DNA of 64,000 nt from Diprion similis (taxonomy: Eukaryota > Arthropoda > Insecta > Hymenoptera > Diprionidae). A program made the position numbers and the translations under genes. Positions 39,331 to 52,257 of this stretch are shown one piece after another. Numbering within the stretch: the first letter of the stretch is position 1; every line of letters begins with the position of its first letter. The stretch covers positions 13,542,031 through 13,606,030 of the forward strand of contig NC_060106.1 of assembly GCF_021155765.1 (NCBI RefSeq), read 5' to 3'. The notes under the pieces were generated by a model. It was not told the origin of the DNA. It saw only the letters and a program-made list of their open reading frames with translations, and did no database searches.

Positions 39331-41502
39331 ATTATAATGTAATTAATACATGATTTAGTACCTCGTCAATTATCGGCTCGAAATTATCGGGACGAGAAAT
39401 CGGGAAATCACGTCTTGATTGTATGCAACTGTGGATACTGTATGTTACTTTGATTTTGAGATTGCTTTTATGGAGATAGTTTAGAGGTACCTGATGTTTG
39501 TTTAATTAAAAGACTATGTGATTGATATTTTTACTTATCTCAGGAAGGAAGCTATGAATAATAAGTTTAAATTTGTTTTACATTTAGATAACAATTTTAT
39601 TATTTTTTTAAAACAGTTTTAGAAATTTCTTGAGTCCCGAGGGAAAAAAATAAGTTGAGAAATCAGCAATCCTACTTGTTCGTTACAAATTTCCATCACG
39701 GATCGACGTAACGATAGAATATGTTAAGTATATTACGTATACTGTATTTATAATAACGTTGGCGGAAGGATGAATATGAGTGAATGTGGTTACATTCACG
39801 CAACATACTTCTTGATGACTCTGCGGTATTCCGGTCATTCGACTTCGTGGTTATTTCAAATCTCGATTAAGCCCGGAACCGCGTTTCCTGCACGGAGTAA
39901 CCGCATTACGTCGCATCGGTGTAAAGCTGTAACTGTTATCACGCGTCATTGGACTCCATGGTCTTGATAAAACCTACGTATGCAGAATTTAATCCGCGGA
40001 TATCGTGTCTACGACACGTTGGAATTAAGGGGCAATTTGCTGAAGTTTGATGAATAGTGTTCCAAAGAGGTGCTCTTTGGAACCCAGTTCATGTCTGGTT
40101 ATAAGTCAGGATCTGTGAGGCGTCGCTTATATCCTACAGTTAAACAGGTCGGCGTCGTTTATCGGAAACGTTTGAAACGCGATAGGCTACTGCTTTGTAA
40201 TGATACCTGCAGGTTGTCAGACAAAGCCGTAAGAGCGTCACGACGATTTGATTAACGAATCTTACTGGATTGTAGAGTTTTAGTTCCATCGCCACTTTTG
40301 AGCTTAGGTTCCGACTAAAGATTCGACCGTTTTCCTCTCAAAGCAACCTCTCTTTTTTCGACTCTGACTGCATTCAAGTGTCTCACTTTAGCCATCAGAA
40401 GCGACATTTCACAGACTACGTTGACTTTCACCCCAGCTCGTTCATGGGTTAGTCAAATTTTGTAAAACTGCGCTGTGGGAAACGTTTCCTTTGTAAGACG
40501 AAGCCGTTATTCGAACTCGTAATTCGGCCCCCTTTACAGTTGTGCAGCGATAATTTTTCTAGGTACGTTTCAGTCCAGCAACTGGTCGGATTAAATCATT
40601 GGTAATTTGGAAGACTAGCCACTACGGTTCCACCGTCTACCATGGTCCAGCTGATTGCTTATCGAACGGGAAAGTAAATATTGAAAAATATATTACACCG
40701 AAGTCAGTGTGTATGTATACAGAGTGTGGCACTGCAGGCGGCTATCGCTTTCTTGCCTTTGAATAAAACCGAGCCCACCGACTAGCGTGGAAGGAAATCG
40801 GAAACTCCGATTCCGGTTTAAACACTTCCATATCGGAAACTTGTTAAGATAAGACATTATACTCGTAGTAACCGCTGCGTACGTTTGTATCAGGATTTCA
40901 CGTTTACTTCGCTGTGTAAACCGACAATATCGTTTGTGTTACATAGTTAAGCACACATGAAAATCCGAGTATCGTACGTACGTACCTACGTTTGACCGCA
41001 TATCACGTCATCGTTTCACGTGAATTGAATTCCTCCGTTGACTGGAGACGTGGAAATGAAATTTCTGAAAATCGTTCCGCCGTTCTGACGTTACTTCACA
41101 GGCTACTTCGCCAGCAGCAGCAGCAGCCGCTGAAGTGAGGCGGTAAAAAATTTCTTTTCGGGGTTCTATAAAAAGTTTATTCGCCCCTGCAGTCAGGCGA
41201 GACACGGAGACGAGAGAGAGCCCGTATAACAAAGATCCATCGACACCGGTTTCGTGTTCTCTGCCCTTTTTTCCTTCAGCCGAGAAGAAGCCCCGCCGCG
41301 CGTCGGGTGTGAAAACCGGCACCCACCCACTTGTTATTTTGTCAAACACAAGCTCTGAAAATTATAGGAATCATGCCGTTCTACCCGTACGGCAAATTAC
41401 GCTCGATTGTACGCTCTTAAAACTCTTTATAACTATAAATTAAACCGTGACACGAAGGAAACGGCATAAATATGCTACCGCATTAATATTGCGCGCGGTA
41501 TT

Positions 41503-41552
<50 letters not shown>

Positions 41553-42200
41553 GATATGATACAAAATAAAACGTATCATGGAAAGAAACTATTTAACGCC
41601 ATATGTAATTCCCTCGTGTATATATATATATATATACAGCCGTTGCTTATACTTTACTATATTGCGCTACTCTATGGCATAAGTTTATATAGATAACGTT
41701 ATGTGTAGTTGCACACTCATTCGCAGGATGTGTATTTACATGGATATATTCACATACCATCCCTGTCATCGCTGTACGCGCTTGTAACCGAGAATTAACT
41801 TCACTTGAAATTATATTCAGTTCCAATTACATCAATTCGAATCGCTCGTTTGCGAACGACACACGAATTCGACAACGTCCTTTATACTTGCGGATTATTT
41901 TAACTGGCGTGCCAACTTGTCGTACTAATGTTTAGACTTACACATTATTTATACACTGTAGTGTGATGAAAAAAAAAAATAAAAAAATAAAAAATACATC
42001 GTGGAAAAATACGTGACCGATTATTGACACGAGTTACGGGGTACAATTATATACTTGTATGAACCTGAAGAATAAAACTGTGATATACAAGAACATGCCA
42101 ATTTGTTCAAGTTATCTCTGGTGCAATATGAGTCTGGACATTTATCACATCTACGACTTATACATCTTGTAATAATGCATATAAACTTTTTATGCTACAG
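39331..42200. other. Sparse intergenic DNA with AT microsatellites
   Basis: No gene is seen. Long AT/TA dinucleotide tracts lie at about 41511-41551 and 41619-41637, and a short CAG tract at about 41117-41132. Confidence 0.5.
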
Positions 42201-42313
42201 GTAAACGTGCTCCAGACGAAGTCAACGATTTGTTACTCGACTGGACAATTTACATTGGAAATAGAGAAAAAAAGCTCATCAACGAGGATGAAACTTCGTT
42301 CATGCGAGTAACT
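42201..42313 (+). CDS. Candidate orphan internal exon, product unknown
   Basis: A 113-bp open block is framed by a good acceptor (TTTTATGCTACAG) and a good donor (GTAAGTATT). Read with two leading bases of a split codon it encodes 37 residues, including APDEVNDLLLDWTIYIGNRE and ending SFMRVT. The composition looks coding, with mixed acidic, aliphatic and aromatic residues and no stop; the minus strand is full of stops. I do not recognise the family, and I find no partner exon on the plus strand nearby. It could be an alternative exon of a gene with very long introns, a relic exon, or chance. Confidence 0.4.
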
Positions 42314-45042
42314 GTAAGTATTTTCTTAACTCTTTTTCTTTTTACTCATTTATAGCGACAAAAACATGTTCTATTCCACCAGTATATTCTTGGTCAGAAA
42401 CGTAGGACGTAAAACAAAAAAAATATTTCTCCTCATATTCGCATACCATAACGCACTTCATACGTATATTACATCCCCATATATTTAAGGTATAAGGTAT
42501 GTAAGTTTTAACCATTAGCTACGGGTCTTACATAGTCTAAGCGAGGGTGTTAACTGGGCGCACGATTGGAACGAGCATTAACTAATTGAAAGATTAGCGA
42601 GATCAATTGTAAATTATTACCAACTTAAGTAGGCATAAATGGGACTGGCAGAGACAGCTCTGGCACTATTATAACCGTAGGACATGTGAGGGCATGTACA
42701 TCATATAGATTGAACATTACAAGTCCAACGATGATATGAGAATTGCGCGTGACCGTTTATAGACAAAGTTGAATCATTATACGCGACGCGTGATATACGT
42801 GCGTCCAATTCTACGTAGAGGAAATAGAATAAAATAATCTCTGCTATTCATTCGGCCACGCAGAGGTGTCTGCTTTTAAATGTTTTACTTTCTTTGGACA
42901 TCCAGTTGCCGTTTTTGCCGGATCCGACGTCCAATCTTTTCTCCGATCGCTGGTCCGTTCATCTCATTATTCTTGTGCACCTTGAAATGGACCAAAGCGC
43001 GTCGATTGTGAGTCTAGCGATAGACAAACCGGATTAGTATTAATCGTTGACTAGGCTTCAGGGACTGTGTATAAGTCCGGCTAAATAACGATTATATTTA
43101 CGTTTATACTATTACAACTATCGCGCACTATGGAAAATTCCCGCAGACGATATAATATGTGTTCGGGTGTCAATTTATGCACTCGTTAAACATATAATAA
43201 CGCCGTCTCGAGCGTAAGACGTTTAGCGTATGATGTAGTGTGGAGTAGTAACCGAGATTTTCTTCAAATTTCATCTCTACGAAATTTTTCATTTCGCATC
43301 TATATATTTCTCGTTATTGCGGTAAAATGCGTTAACCTGCGCCGAGGTTATTATATTCTTACATGTTTGCGAACTGGGTACAACTAGTTATACATACATA
43401 CTTAGACGTATTGCGACACTGTGAATATATCTATAGCTGCATATACCTATATTCAGACTGTCGGTTCTGCAGTCGCGCAAGGCGAGGATATATTTGCAAT
43501 TGCTATCTGTCGGCGAGCCTGAGCAAACTTTTGCAGGTTTCGCAATATCCGTTGTAAATACGTACAGTCTGAGCTGTGCACAAGTCATGGAATTTACTTT
43601 GATGACTTAACGAAATTCATATTATACGTGGATTTTTTATCTCTTACTTTTTTCTTTCTTTTTACTCCCCTACCCCCTCGTCCCTTCATTCTTTTTTGTT
43701 GCTGTTGTTGTTGCCTTTTTGTCTTCGTTTTTTGGTTCCATCTAGCGACAGCGTGCCACGTGTTTCCTAAAGATAGATACAGACATATGCTATACATATG
43801 CGTAGGCGGGTGTTATGTGTAAAGATATTATGCGAGGACCTATAATAACGATAAACCGCAAGATCTTCACTTACAATCAACCATGTTAGTAACGCGCGTC
43901 AATTATAATGTATGTCGTGGATAATGAGGGCGGAGTGGTTGAGAATTAGAATATAAAGGAAGTGGAAATTTTATTGCAAGAAAACTTGGATATACATATT
44001 TTTCGAGGAATTGGTCGACGATCGTTTGACAAAATTAATAGTTGAAAAAAAAAAGAAACAGAAATCAAAGTATAATAGCGTCATTATTTTATGCCCGGAT
44101 TTAATAATAACGGAATTCTGATGACACCTGTAAGGTGTGGGTCGTACTCGGTGATATTATAATGTGTATGCTGTTTACATATTATATCTATATATGTCAC
44201 AAAATTAACATGTGTTAACTATTAACGCTGCCCACAACGTAAGCTTGATTCTTGGAATTTCCGGTAAACCAGGATTTCGTATATATTAGATACACATGTG
44301 TAGGTATGTGTAGATATAGGTAGAGGCACATGCATATTCTCTCAGGTGTCCGAATCGTATACGTGGAATTATAAATGACTTTTAGAAACGTACGTTTACG
44401 AAAGCTGAGTCATTATATGTACACGATTCTGTAAGATAACAGAAGGCGTTCCGAAGTTGCAGTTTTGAATGCGACGTCGCGTCGGTTTGGTTTTTAAAAA
44501 TATGAACGTGTAGAAAATTATATCGTGTATCAACAACCGGCCCGAACAAGTGTTGAAGGCAAAAAATAGCTCAACGAAATACGTGGATGAAGGAGCATGC
44601 GTCAAAAGTTTTTAAATATAACAGAAAAACGACAATATACCAGTCTAGGCAAGGAAACGATGTCACAACGGTGATCCCAGACAGTGGCGTTCTTATTTTC
44701 AAACAGTCGTAAAGTTCTCCTTTTCCAACCTATTTTTCTTATTTTTGTTGAGTCTGGTTTTGTTCTTTTTATATATTTACTGCTCTAAATTAGAAACGTC
44801 CATTTGCACATTCTTATAACTAAGATACACGGGCACACTGTGAACCCGATTGTCTTTATGATTCTATACACACTCGTATATTATACCTGTTTAAAATTAA
44901 TTGCAAAATTTGGAGAGGCTGAGAATGAGGATTGACTGGTTATTCGAATTCAAAATCACAGCTCAAGTTGTATTTTAAATTTTGTTTGAGAGGTGTATCG
45001 CATTACATATCCCGTCTCATAAATATCCGATTAAAATTCCGA
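42314..45042. other. Sparse intergenic DNA
   Basis: AT-rich with occasional pyrimidine tracts (about 43640-43735). No supported gene. Confidence 0.5.
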
Positions 45043-45180
45043 ATGAAATTCTTCCCTCGTGCATGTATGTGCGTATTATTCCTATGTTATATTATAAACA
45101 TCATAAATGCGTCAAGTCTAACTCCGCCACTGCCCGTTAGCATCGATCAACAAAGGACTAATTATTCGACTAAAGAATAA
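45043..45180 (+). CDS. Possible short secreted peptide, 45 residues
   Basis: This open frame starts MKFFPRACMCVLFLCYIINI, a basic start followed by a long hydrophobic core. A plausible signal-peptidase site follows NA at residues 22-23. The predicted remainder is 22 polar residues beginning SSLTPPLPVS and ending with a TAA stop. The shape is that of a signal peptide plus short mature peptide, but frames this short arise by chance and I see no promoter, splice or family support. Confidence 0.2.
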   Translation: MKFFPRACMCVLFLCYIINIINASSLTPPLPVSIDQQRTNYSTKE

Positions 45181-47416
45181 TTTACCATACGCCCCCCTGC
45201 AGGCTTCGATAACGCCGTTCCATCGGCCAGACGGACTTGAAGTGTGACTGATATAATTACGTCCAGAAATATACTGTCAACTTTTCGACACTCGAGTCAA
45301 GCACGCGGGTTTTCGACTAGCAATATCTTTTCCGACAACTTTCTCGCCATAAAATATCCAGTTTTCAATTTTAACTTATACAAACTGCGGGAAAAGTTAC
45401 ATTACGCAGTTCGATCGATTCAGGTTTTTCGACAGAGTTTTACGAAAGTCACCAGTGAATGTACGTACAGGATATTTCGTTGCATCCGAAGTTAGTACAG
45501 CGAACGAATGTCGACTCAACATGTTGTTACAGGTGTGTGTATATATATATATATATGCGTACATACTGAATTTGGAAATGTAACAAGAACTCTGGTATGA
45601 AATTGTTGTACAAATAAGAAACAGGCTGTTTGAATTCCAGTTATAGTTATAGGTATACAGTCGGTTATACATACTTCGGAACGGGTTGAACACTTGTTGC
45701 CCATAATTGGAGTACAATGATCTCAGAGCACAACTATATACGGAATAAAGGATAAAATTTACGAGTAAGGGATTGGCGAACCTTTACCAGTCTCTTCGAA
45801 TATTTTCCCGTAGTAGCTGTAAGAAATTCCAATGCTTATCTCGAAAATTGTTGTACATTTGTACAACAATTATTTGAAAATATTCCATCGCTCTGTACGA
45901 TGAAGTTATTAGTAAAAATTTGCATCGCTTGAATGGTAAAACGTGAAAATCCCGCTAACGAAATGGCTCTACAAGTATGGAGTCTCTTTAGTTTCTGTTG
46001 CAAAATCTCCTTGGTCTCGATTCCAACTTGGCATCAATTCCTTTTTCGGCCAGATGCTGCGGCACGCACATAGCCAGTTTCTGAGCGCAGAAGTACGCCG
46101 AGTCTAAGATTTCTAATATGGAGTTGGAATGAATCGTATCAAGTTTTTATAATTTTTTTTACACCTCAACAGCTGTCGCTCCCTGATCGGGATTGCACTG
46201 GTGGGAGACTGCGATTATACACTTTGTAACGAATTGTATGTGCAAAAGAGCATAACTGCGTGCATATAATAACACAATATATTATATTGATAATTATGCA
46301 ATATCTTAGAGTAAACGGACCGATTATGAACATTAAGATTGCAAACTGTAATTTAACGGCTTGAGATTAAGTTGTCTCGCGATAGAATTAGAGTCATTCT
46401 CATTTCAGACCGTCAGTCTTAAATAGAAATCTAAAATTAGAGTAAAACGGCTGCGCCGAAAGTTTACGACATTGAACTCATCGGATTATTTATTCCCTGA
46501 AACACGTACCAAACGTACCTTCATATGTATAAGTTTGAAATTAATGAGTGATCGAACGAATGACAATAAGTTAAAGGAGGAAGCACAAATCTGTCGTGAC
46601 GTGGACAGATTTTTGTGCGCGTTATAATACTGCGAAGATAATACTAATTGATAGACACACCGTGCCGATTACAGTATACGAGCGAGTCGGACCTGCTTCG
46701 CTTTGTTCTCTCTTTTTCCGTAAGCATAGATCGTTATACACATCACTAATTCAAAGAACTAATCGTGACATTGCAGTAAGTTTTCTCATCAAGAAGTTAC
46801 CTCAAACTCAGAATAGGCGTTGTGAATTGCAATTTCCTCCGCATGCTTTTGCACGGGACGCGTTCGCTGATCATTAATTCATCACCGTACAGTGCATTAC
46901 GTGAGATCATAAAAACATGCTCATCGTCAATTGCACCATCAGTGAATTCTGGAAATCGTGTAAATATCTTTACAGTGACGAGACGGAACATTAGAACAGT
47001 TTTCCTCAGAATTCATGATAAGATTTCACTCATTTCTTACAAAATGTGCGTCTAAACATTTCGAAATAAAACCAGACAAGAGTCTTCTAAAGTATAGTAC
47101 GTATTATATATAATCTGCGTACTTTTTTCGCTTAAAATTAAGCCATTTAGATTCGTGAGAAATAGGGGTAACGATTTTGGCAGCGTGTATGTAAATTTTA
47201 GGGGCGCCCAATGTGTTGCGGAACAAAATAGTACCTTGCGACAATATTTAGTGAAAAGATTCGAGATTACATCTCCCTCTTCGTGTGTATATTCGTTACT
47301 AGCTCTCTTTAAGTAACTACAAATTACGTCGGAGCATGCGACCGGTGTGGAACACCGGTGGTAGATACAATTTCAGAGGGCGAAAAAGTAAAGCACGTCT
47401 GTAGATTTTTTTTAGA
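45181..47416. other. Sparse intergenic DNA with small perfect palindromes
   Basis: No gene is supported. There is a TA microsatellite at about 45539-45555. Perfect hairpins lie at 45846-45871 (12-bp arms, AATTGTTGTACA) and 47341-47359 (8-bp arms, ACCGGTGT). Confidence 0.5.
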
Positions 47417-47422
47417 TTTATT
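47417..47422 (-). terminator. Poly(A) signal of RpL34
   Basis: AATAAA on the minus strand about 26 bases after the RpL34 stop codon. This implies a very short 3' UTR, as is usual for ribosomal protein genes. Confidence 0.7.
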
Positions 47423-47447
47423 TTTCGTTTAATAAAAGATGAACAGC

Positions 47448-49203
47448 TTATTTATCGGTCTTCTTAGGCTTGCTGGAAGCCTGTTGAGCTTTGATTACTT
47501 TCACGACGATTTTCTGTTCCTCGATTAAAAACGCACGAACGATCCTGAAACAGAAAATATCACATTAAAGTAAACGCAGTAATATTTATAACTTGGGATT
47601 CTACGTTTCGTTCGGATGTTTGATTTTAAGTACAAAATTTGAAAATTTATAGCTACATTCTTATTAGAAACAGACCACAGAAATTGTGAGAGGTCGAGTG
47701 AACAGAGTAAAATAAATCAATCGCAGTTGATAAAAATATTAACTGAATAAACATGTTCTCAAACATAGTAAAGAAATGTAACCTGACAAGTTATTCATGA
47801 TATCGATTAATATTCTGTTGAAGTAAACAACAAATAATGAACCCATATGACGAGTGCTAATGTGGAGAAACATTCTGTCATAACTTCAATGGTTAGGTAG
47901 GTAGCTGCAATACCGATCCAAACTTTGATATAAAACTTGACCACAAGAGTTATAAGTTATGAAGGAAATCTATTGTGAAATTTTCACGCAAAATAATATA
48001 GTGTGTGTGTAATTATAGAATTTTTTATCATATTCGTGGAACATTTCAAATGTAAATTAGTGATTAGATGAAGAGGATGCCAGTTAGTCTTCATCGACTA
48101 TGTTAAATATAATTTATTTTGACTATTATTAAAACATTTGCATGACTGATGTGAAAATACCATAATCAGCACAATTCTAAATGCATTGCTGAATACAAAT
48201 GTCAAAAAAGGTTTGTTTTTGCGCAACAATAATCCCAAGAACTGTATTTCTATATTTGAAGTACTACTAAATGCAGGAATGAATTTCCTGGAGTTATTTT
48301 CACACAAAATCGAAACTTCTCTTTTTAATTACATGTCATATTAAAGACTGTAAAGACTGACTATAGCATCCTCATAATTTAGTAATGTATATGATCATTG
48401 TTACAACGATTTCAAATTACTGTGATTTCGAATGTATCACAAATTGAGTGAAAAATTCAAGTTAACATTCAATTATATCAAACACTTTAATGACTCCAAA
48501 ACATATCAACATTGAATGCAAAGTGCTGATTGTAGTAAATAATAAGACTGTATTTGAGTCTTCTTAGACATGGCCAGGTTTGTTAATGACTACGTACCTT
48601 TCCTTGACACATTTGTGGCAAAGGACACCGCCGTAGACTCGCTTTACTGTCTTTTTGCGTCTGCACATACGCGATCGTTCCATTGGCCTGGCAGGCTGGA
48701 TACCCCTAAGTTTATCTTTGCATTGTCCGCATCTTGGGATCTTCTTAGGTTTCTTCAGGTACTGGTAAACGAGTTTACCACCAGGCGTGCGGACGCTGTA
48801 AGAAAGAAGTCATAAGTCACAACTCTGATGTGGTGGGTAATGTGAAATTGTTTCATTGAAAATATTATGTGCAAGATGTAATGTAAATTTAGATAAAAAA
48901 AATTCCATTTTCAATATTCACCAGAAAGAGCCGCGTTTAGGTCAATACAATAACTGTCGTACGCACGTGGATAGATTCAAGAAAAACGGGTAGCGTTAAC
49001 CAAAACATAACCTAACTTAACCGAACAAGAGAAAATCGTATATCAACGATCAGTTTAACGGACATGTGTGTACTTATTGAAGTAAGAATTTTTAGGGAAT
49101 TATAGCGTTGAGGCAATTAGAAATATGGAAATACTTACACACGTCTCCTGTTACTTTTCGTATTATACGACAGCCGTCGTCTATAGGTGAGTCGCTGCAC
49201 CAT
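47448..49203 (-). CDS. RpL34: 60S ribosomal protein L34 (3 coding exons)
   Basis: A component of the large ribosomal subunit. Exons 49203-49139, 48795-48598 and 47544-47448 join in phase to 119 residues; human has 117. The start MVQRLTYRRRLSYNTKSNRR, the centre TPGGKLVYQYLKKPKKIPRC, GIQPARPMERSRM and VYGGVLCHKC are near-identical to the family. The two CxxC pairs (CGQC and CHKC) are present. The tail after IVRAFLIEEQKIVVKVIKAQ is lysine-rich. A 5' UTR exon probably ends near 49373 with a GTTTGT donor. The second intron is about 1 kb; I looked for a box C/D snoRNA in it and found none I would defend. Confidence 0.98.
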
Positions 49204-49373
49204 TTTGGCTCTGTAAAATAAAGTACGATCGTTTAAAATTGGTGACAAATATGTGGACAATATACACGATTAAACATGAAAGAGTATCCAGAAGTTACTG
49301 GGTGCATGCGTAATCGCACGATTATTCGAACAAACTTGGATATTCAATAAATACACGAAAATACGGACAAACC

Positions 49374-49490
49374 TTTGTCGGACCTAGCCGGAAAAGGAAG
49401 CGACGTTTTACGCAGTACTCGATTCATGAACGACGCCGTTAGCGCCGCACTCGATATCGATAGTGTCGAGTTTTGGAACTAGAAACAAAG
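49374..49490. promoter_or_regulatory. Shared RpL34/Vti1a promoter with 5' TOP tract
   Basis: RpL34 (minus) and Vti1a (plus) are divergent. On the minus strand, CTTCCTTTTCC at about 49401-49391 has the form of a 5' terminal oligopyrimidine tract, which would mark the RpL34 transcription start and its growth-dependent translation. That leaves fewer than 90 bp to the Vti1a ATG, so the two genes probably share a core promoter. Confidence 0.6.
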
Positions 49491-50531
49491 ATGGCGACGC
49501 TCGTTGACAACTACGAGCAACAATACGCTGTTTTGACAGCTGATATCACCGCGAAAATTAGTAGGATTGCAATAGTGAACGGCGGTAAGGATATTTTCGT
49601 TGTATACTATGAAATAATCACGTTATTTTAAAGCTGACTTTATTACATATTACTGCGGTGATTGTGACGTGATAGGCGGTCGCTATCTGGCGGCGTTGCG
49701 ACAAATGATAATCGATAGAAATCACATCTGGCTTGATACGCATACGTCATTCATGATTTAATTCGCAGGCGAAAAAAGGGCGCTCGTTCAAGATGTTGAC
49801 CGGCAAGTTGAGGAGGCTCAAGAGTTGGTAAGGAAGATATTTACCGTGTTCTTATCAGGTGTCGACGCAAAACTAAGCAAAAACGTAACAAGACTTTTGT
49901 TCAGTGCAACTCATTTTGTATTTGAGTTTTTTTTTTAGCTTGAGCAAATGGAACTGGAGGTACGGGGGATGAGTGGCGCAGCTCGTGACCGACTTAGGGG
50001 TCGTGTAGAGAGTCACAGAGCTGAACTGAAGAGATTAAATCAAGAATTTCAGTCCGCTAAGCGACCTAAGGATGACAGGGGAGCTGAGGGGGGTGGAGAT
50101 GAATCGTGGGATACCAGTATTACGATAGATCAAAGACAGAGATTACTAGATAATTCTGATAGGATAGAAAGGACAGGGAGAAACTTGCAAAATGGTTACC
50201 GCATGGTTTTGGAAAGTGAAGAGGTTGGCACTCAAGTTCTAAAAGATCTTCATGATCAGAGAGAAACCATACAAAGAACTAGAGGAAGGGTTGGTATATT
50301 GGATTTCTGAATAATCAAGCAGCTGCACCCTACAATTATCAACATTTATTGACTGTAAATACGTATTTTTAGCTACGAGAAACTGATGCGGAGCTCGGAC
50401 GAGGCTCTCGATTGCTGTCGGGGATGATTTTCAGGGCTGTTCAACAAAGGATAGCCCTTGCGATCGTCGCTCTCGTACTAACAATAGTGGCATGCTTCGT
50501 GGTATATTATAGCTTCAAGTCTAAAGGTTAA
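49491..50531 (+). CDS. Vti1a: Vti1a-type Qb-SNARE (4 exons)
   Basis: A SNARE for endosome-Golgi vesicle fusion. Exons 49491-49584, 49769-49827, 49939-50289 and 50373-50531 join in phase to 220 residues; human VTI1A has 217. The N-terminal three-helix region starts MATLVDNYEQQYAVLTADIT. The SNARE motif spans about 126-188 (SDRIERTGRNLQNGYRMVLE, then IQRTRGRLRETDAELGRGSR). The tail anchor is IALAIVALVLTIVACFVVYY (195-214), with only six residues after it. The donor of exon 3 is GTTGGT, a weak match, but it is the only nearby site that keeps the frame into LRETDAEL. Confidence 0.95.
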
Positions 50532-52257
50532 ATTTACAATATAACATGGTGACATGCCTCTTTCAAATCAAGTAACATTAATGATAATTACTTATTGTAA
50601 TAACTTCTCTGCCAGTATAAAATGTACGTTTATTGAAGCTAAATTAAGTCGCTAATCAACAATCAGCAGGCTTACAAGTAGGTCATGCCAAAATAGTTTG
50701 TCACGGTTTCTACGGAATTATTTTTCAATTCACCTGTTCTGAATCGTTACAAGCTTACACTACACGCTGAGTAGCTTGTTTAGGAATTAATGTGCCGAAT
50801 GAACCTTCATTCCACCATTTTAATATTGAAATACATATGGGATTACAATTCTTCAGCTCATGTATAATATCCCGATTTGCGCGATGATGCATCATAAGGT
50901 TTTTCTGTAGCTTGCCTAGATTTGTACATATAAGTAGAACAAGATTTAATAAGATTTCTATAATGCACTGCATATTTCTGAATATCTGATTCCTGCACAG
51001 AGTTCTTAAATATGCGGTTTTGCCATACTTTTCATTTATATCACTTATTTATATATCTATTGTCGCATTTGATAGTTACCACACTTTAGGTAAGACGGAG
51101 ATGCAGTTTTATGTATTTGCGTCTTGGATTATTGCCAAAGTTCGAAGCATGTAGATCCGTATACTGTAATGAATTTGGTATACATTTGTAACAACCACAC
51201 TTTGATGTGCAAACAACCTTCCTTCGTGTTATTTCAATTCTTGTCTTGCATCACTGATGTGTGTTCTTGAATCAACCACGTATCGAATTCGTTACAGCAT
51301 GTGCTGAACTAATTTTAATTTATTAAAACCATTGATTGTAAAAATATTTAATGTAGATATAACGAAGACCTATTTCCAATTGTAAGTATTAAATTCATAA
51401 CTCACTGATGCAATTGAAGTAAATTGGGACGTCTAGAAAATTATTTGGTCTTATTTTTGATATTTATATTTTTCTTAAAATTTTTTTTTTAAAGTTGTAC
51501 ATGTACAAACATGAAAATTTGCTTACCTTAAAATTTCTTTAAACGCAGCTGGGTTTTATTAGACATATATTTTATATCTTGTACAAACTGTAAACACCCA
51601 TCCTTCACAAAATCGGCGATGAGTTACTGAAGCAGCAAATAATTTGTCATTCGTAATGAATTTTAGTTACGGACACATAACACTTGAATCATTTTATTTC
51701 AACGTTTTCCATGCCAATGAGTCAACGTATTATAGTAACATATTGAGTGGATTTATTTTTACTTGTTTAATATTTTCAAATATGTTTCACTTCGTCGTTT
51801 GATTATGTATATTAATAGCACGATCTTCCAAGGATCCCTTCCGATTTGGTTCACCCAAACTAATTTCGGCTACCGAAGCATGTATGTGTGTATGTATGTA
51901 CGTCTGTATATTATAGGTACACCTAGGATTGAATTAAGGGAATTGAAATAATAGAATCGTCGAATATTTCATCCGTACAACAATCGAAGCATTTGTTACA
52001 CTTATACTACACAGGTGCGTGAGAAAGAAGGAACCAGACAAGTTTAACAATAACCTGATTTATTATTTATAATATTATCAATATCTTAATAGCTTATTTA
52101 GTATTCCTCTTTCAAGACTATGTATTGGTGAAAATGATATAATAAATGTGTATCAAGTGTTGACAATAGCGTTTTTGGTCTAAAAGGCGTGGTTCATCGT
52201 TCCGGAGCGAGTTGGTTCAATTGTTAATTAATAATTCAAGGCCCGGGGTCAGTCCGG
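50532..52257. other. Convergent 3' spacer between Vti1a and the acyl-CoA synthetase
   Basis: AT-rich DNA that should contain both 3' UTRs. No coding exon is supported. Confidence 0.55.

Noticed and set aside
47545-48597. Box C/D snoRNA in the RpL34 intron
   Set aside because: A CGATGAAG resembling a C box is present near 48095, but no D box or paired terminal stem is in the right place.
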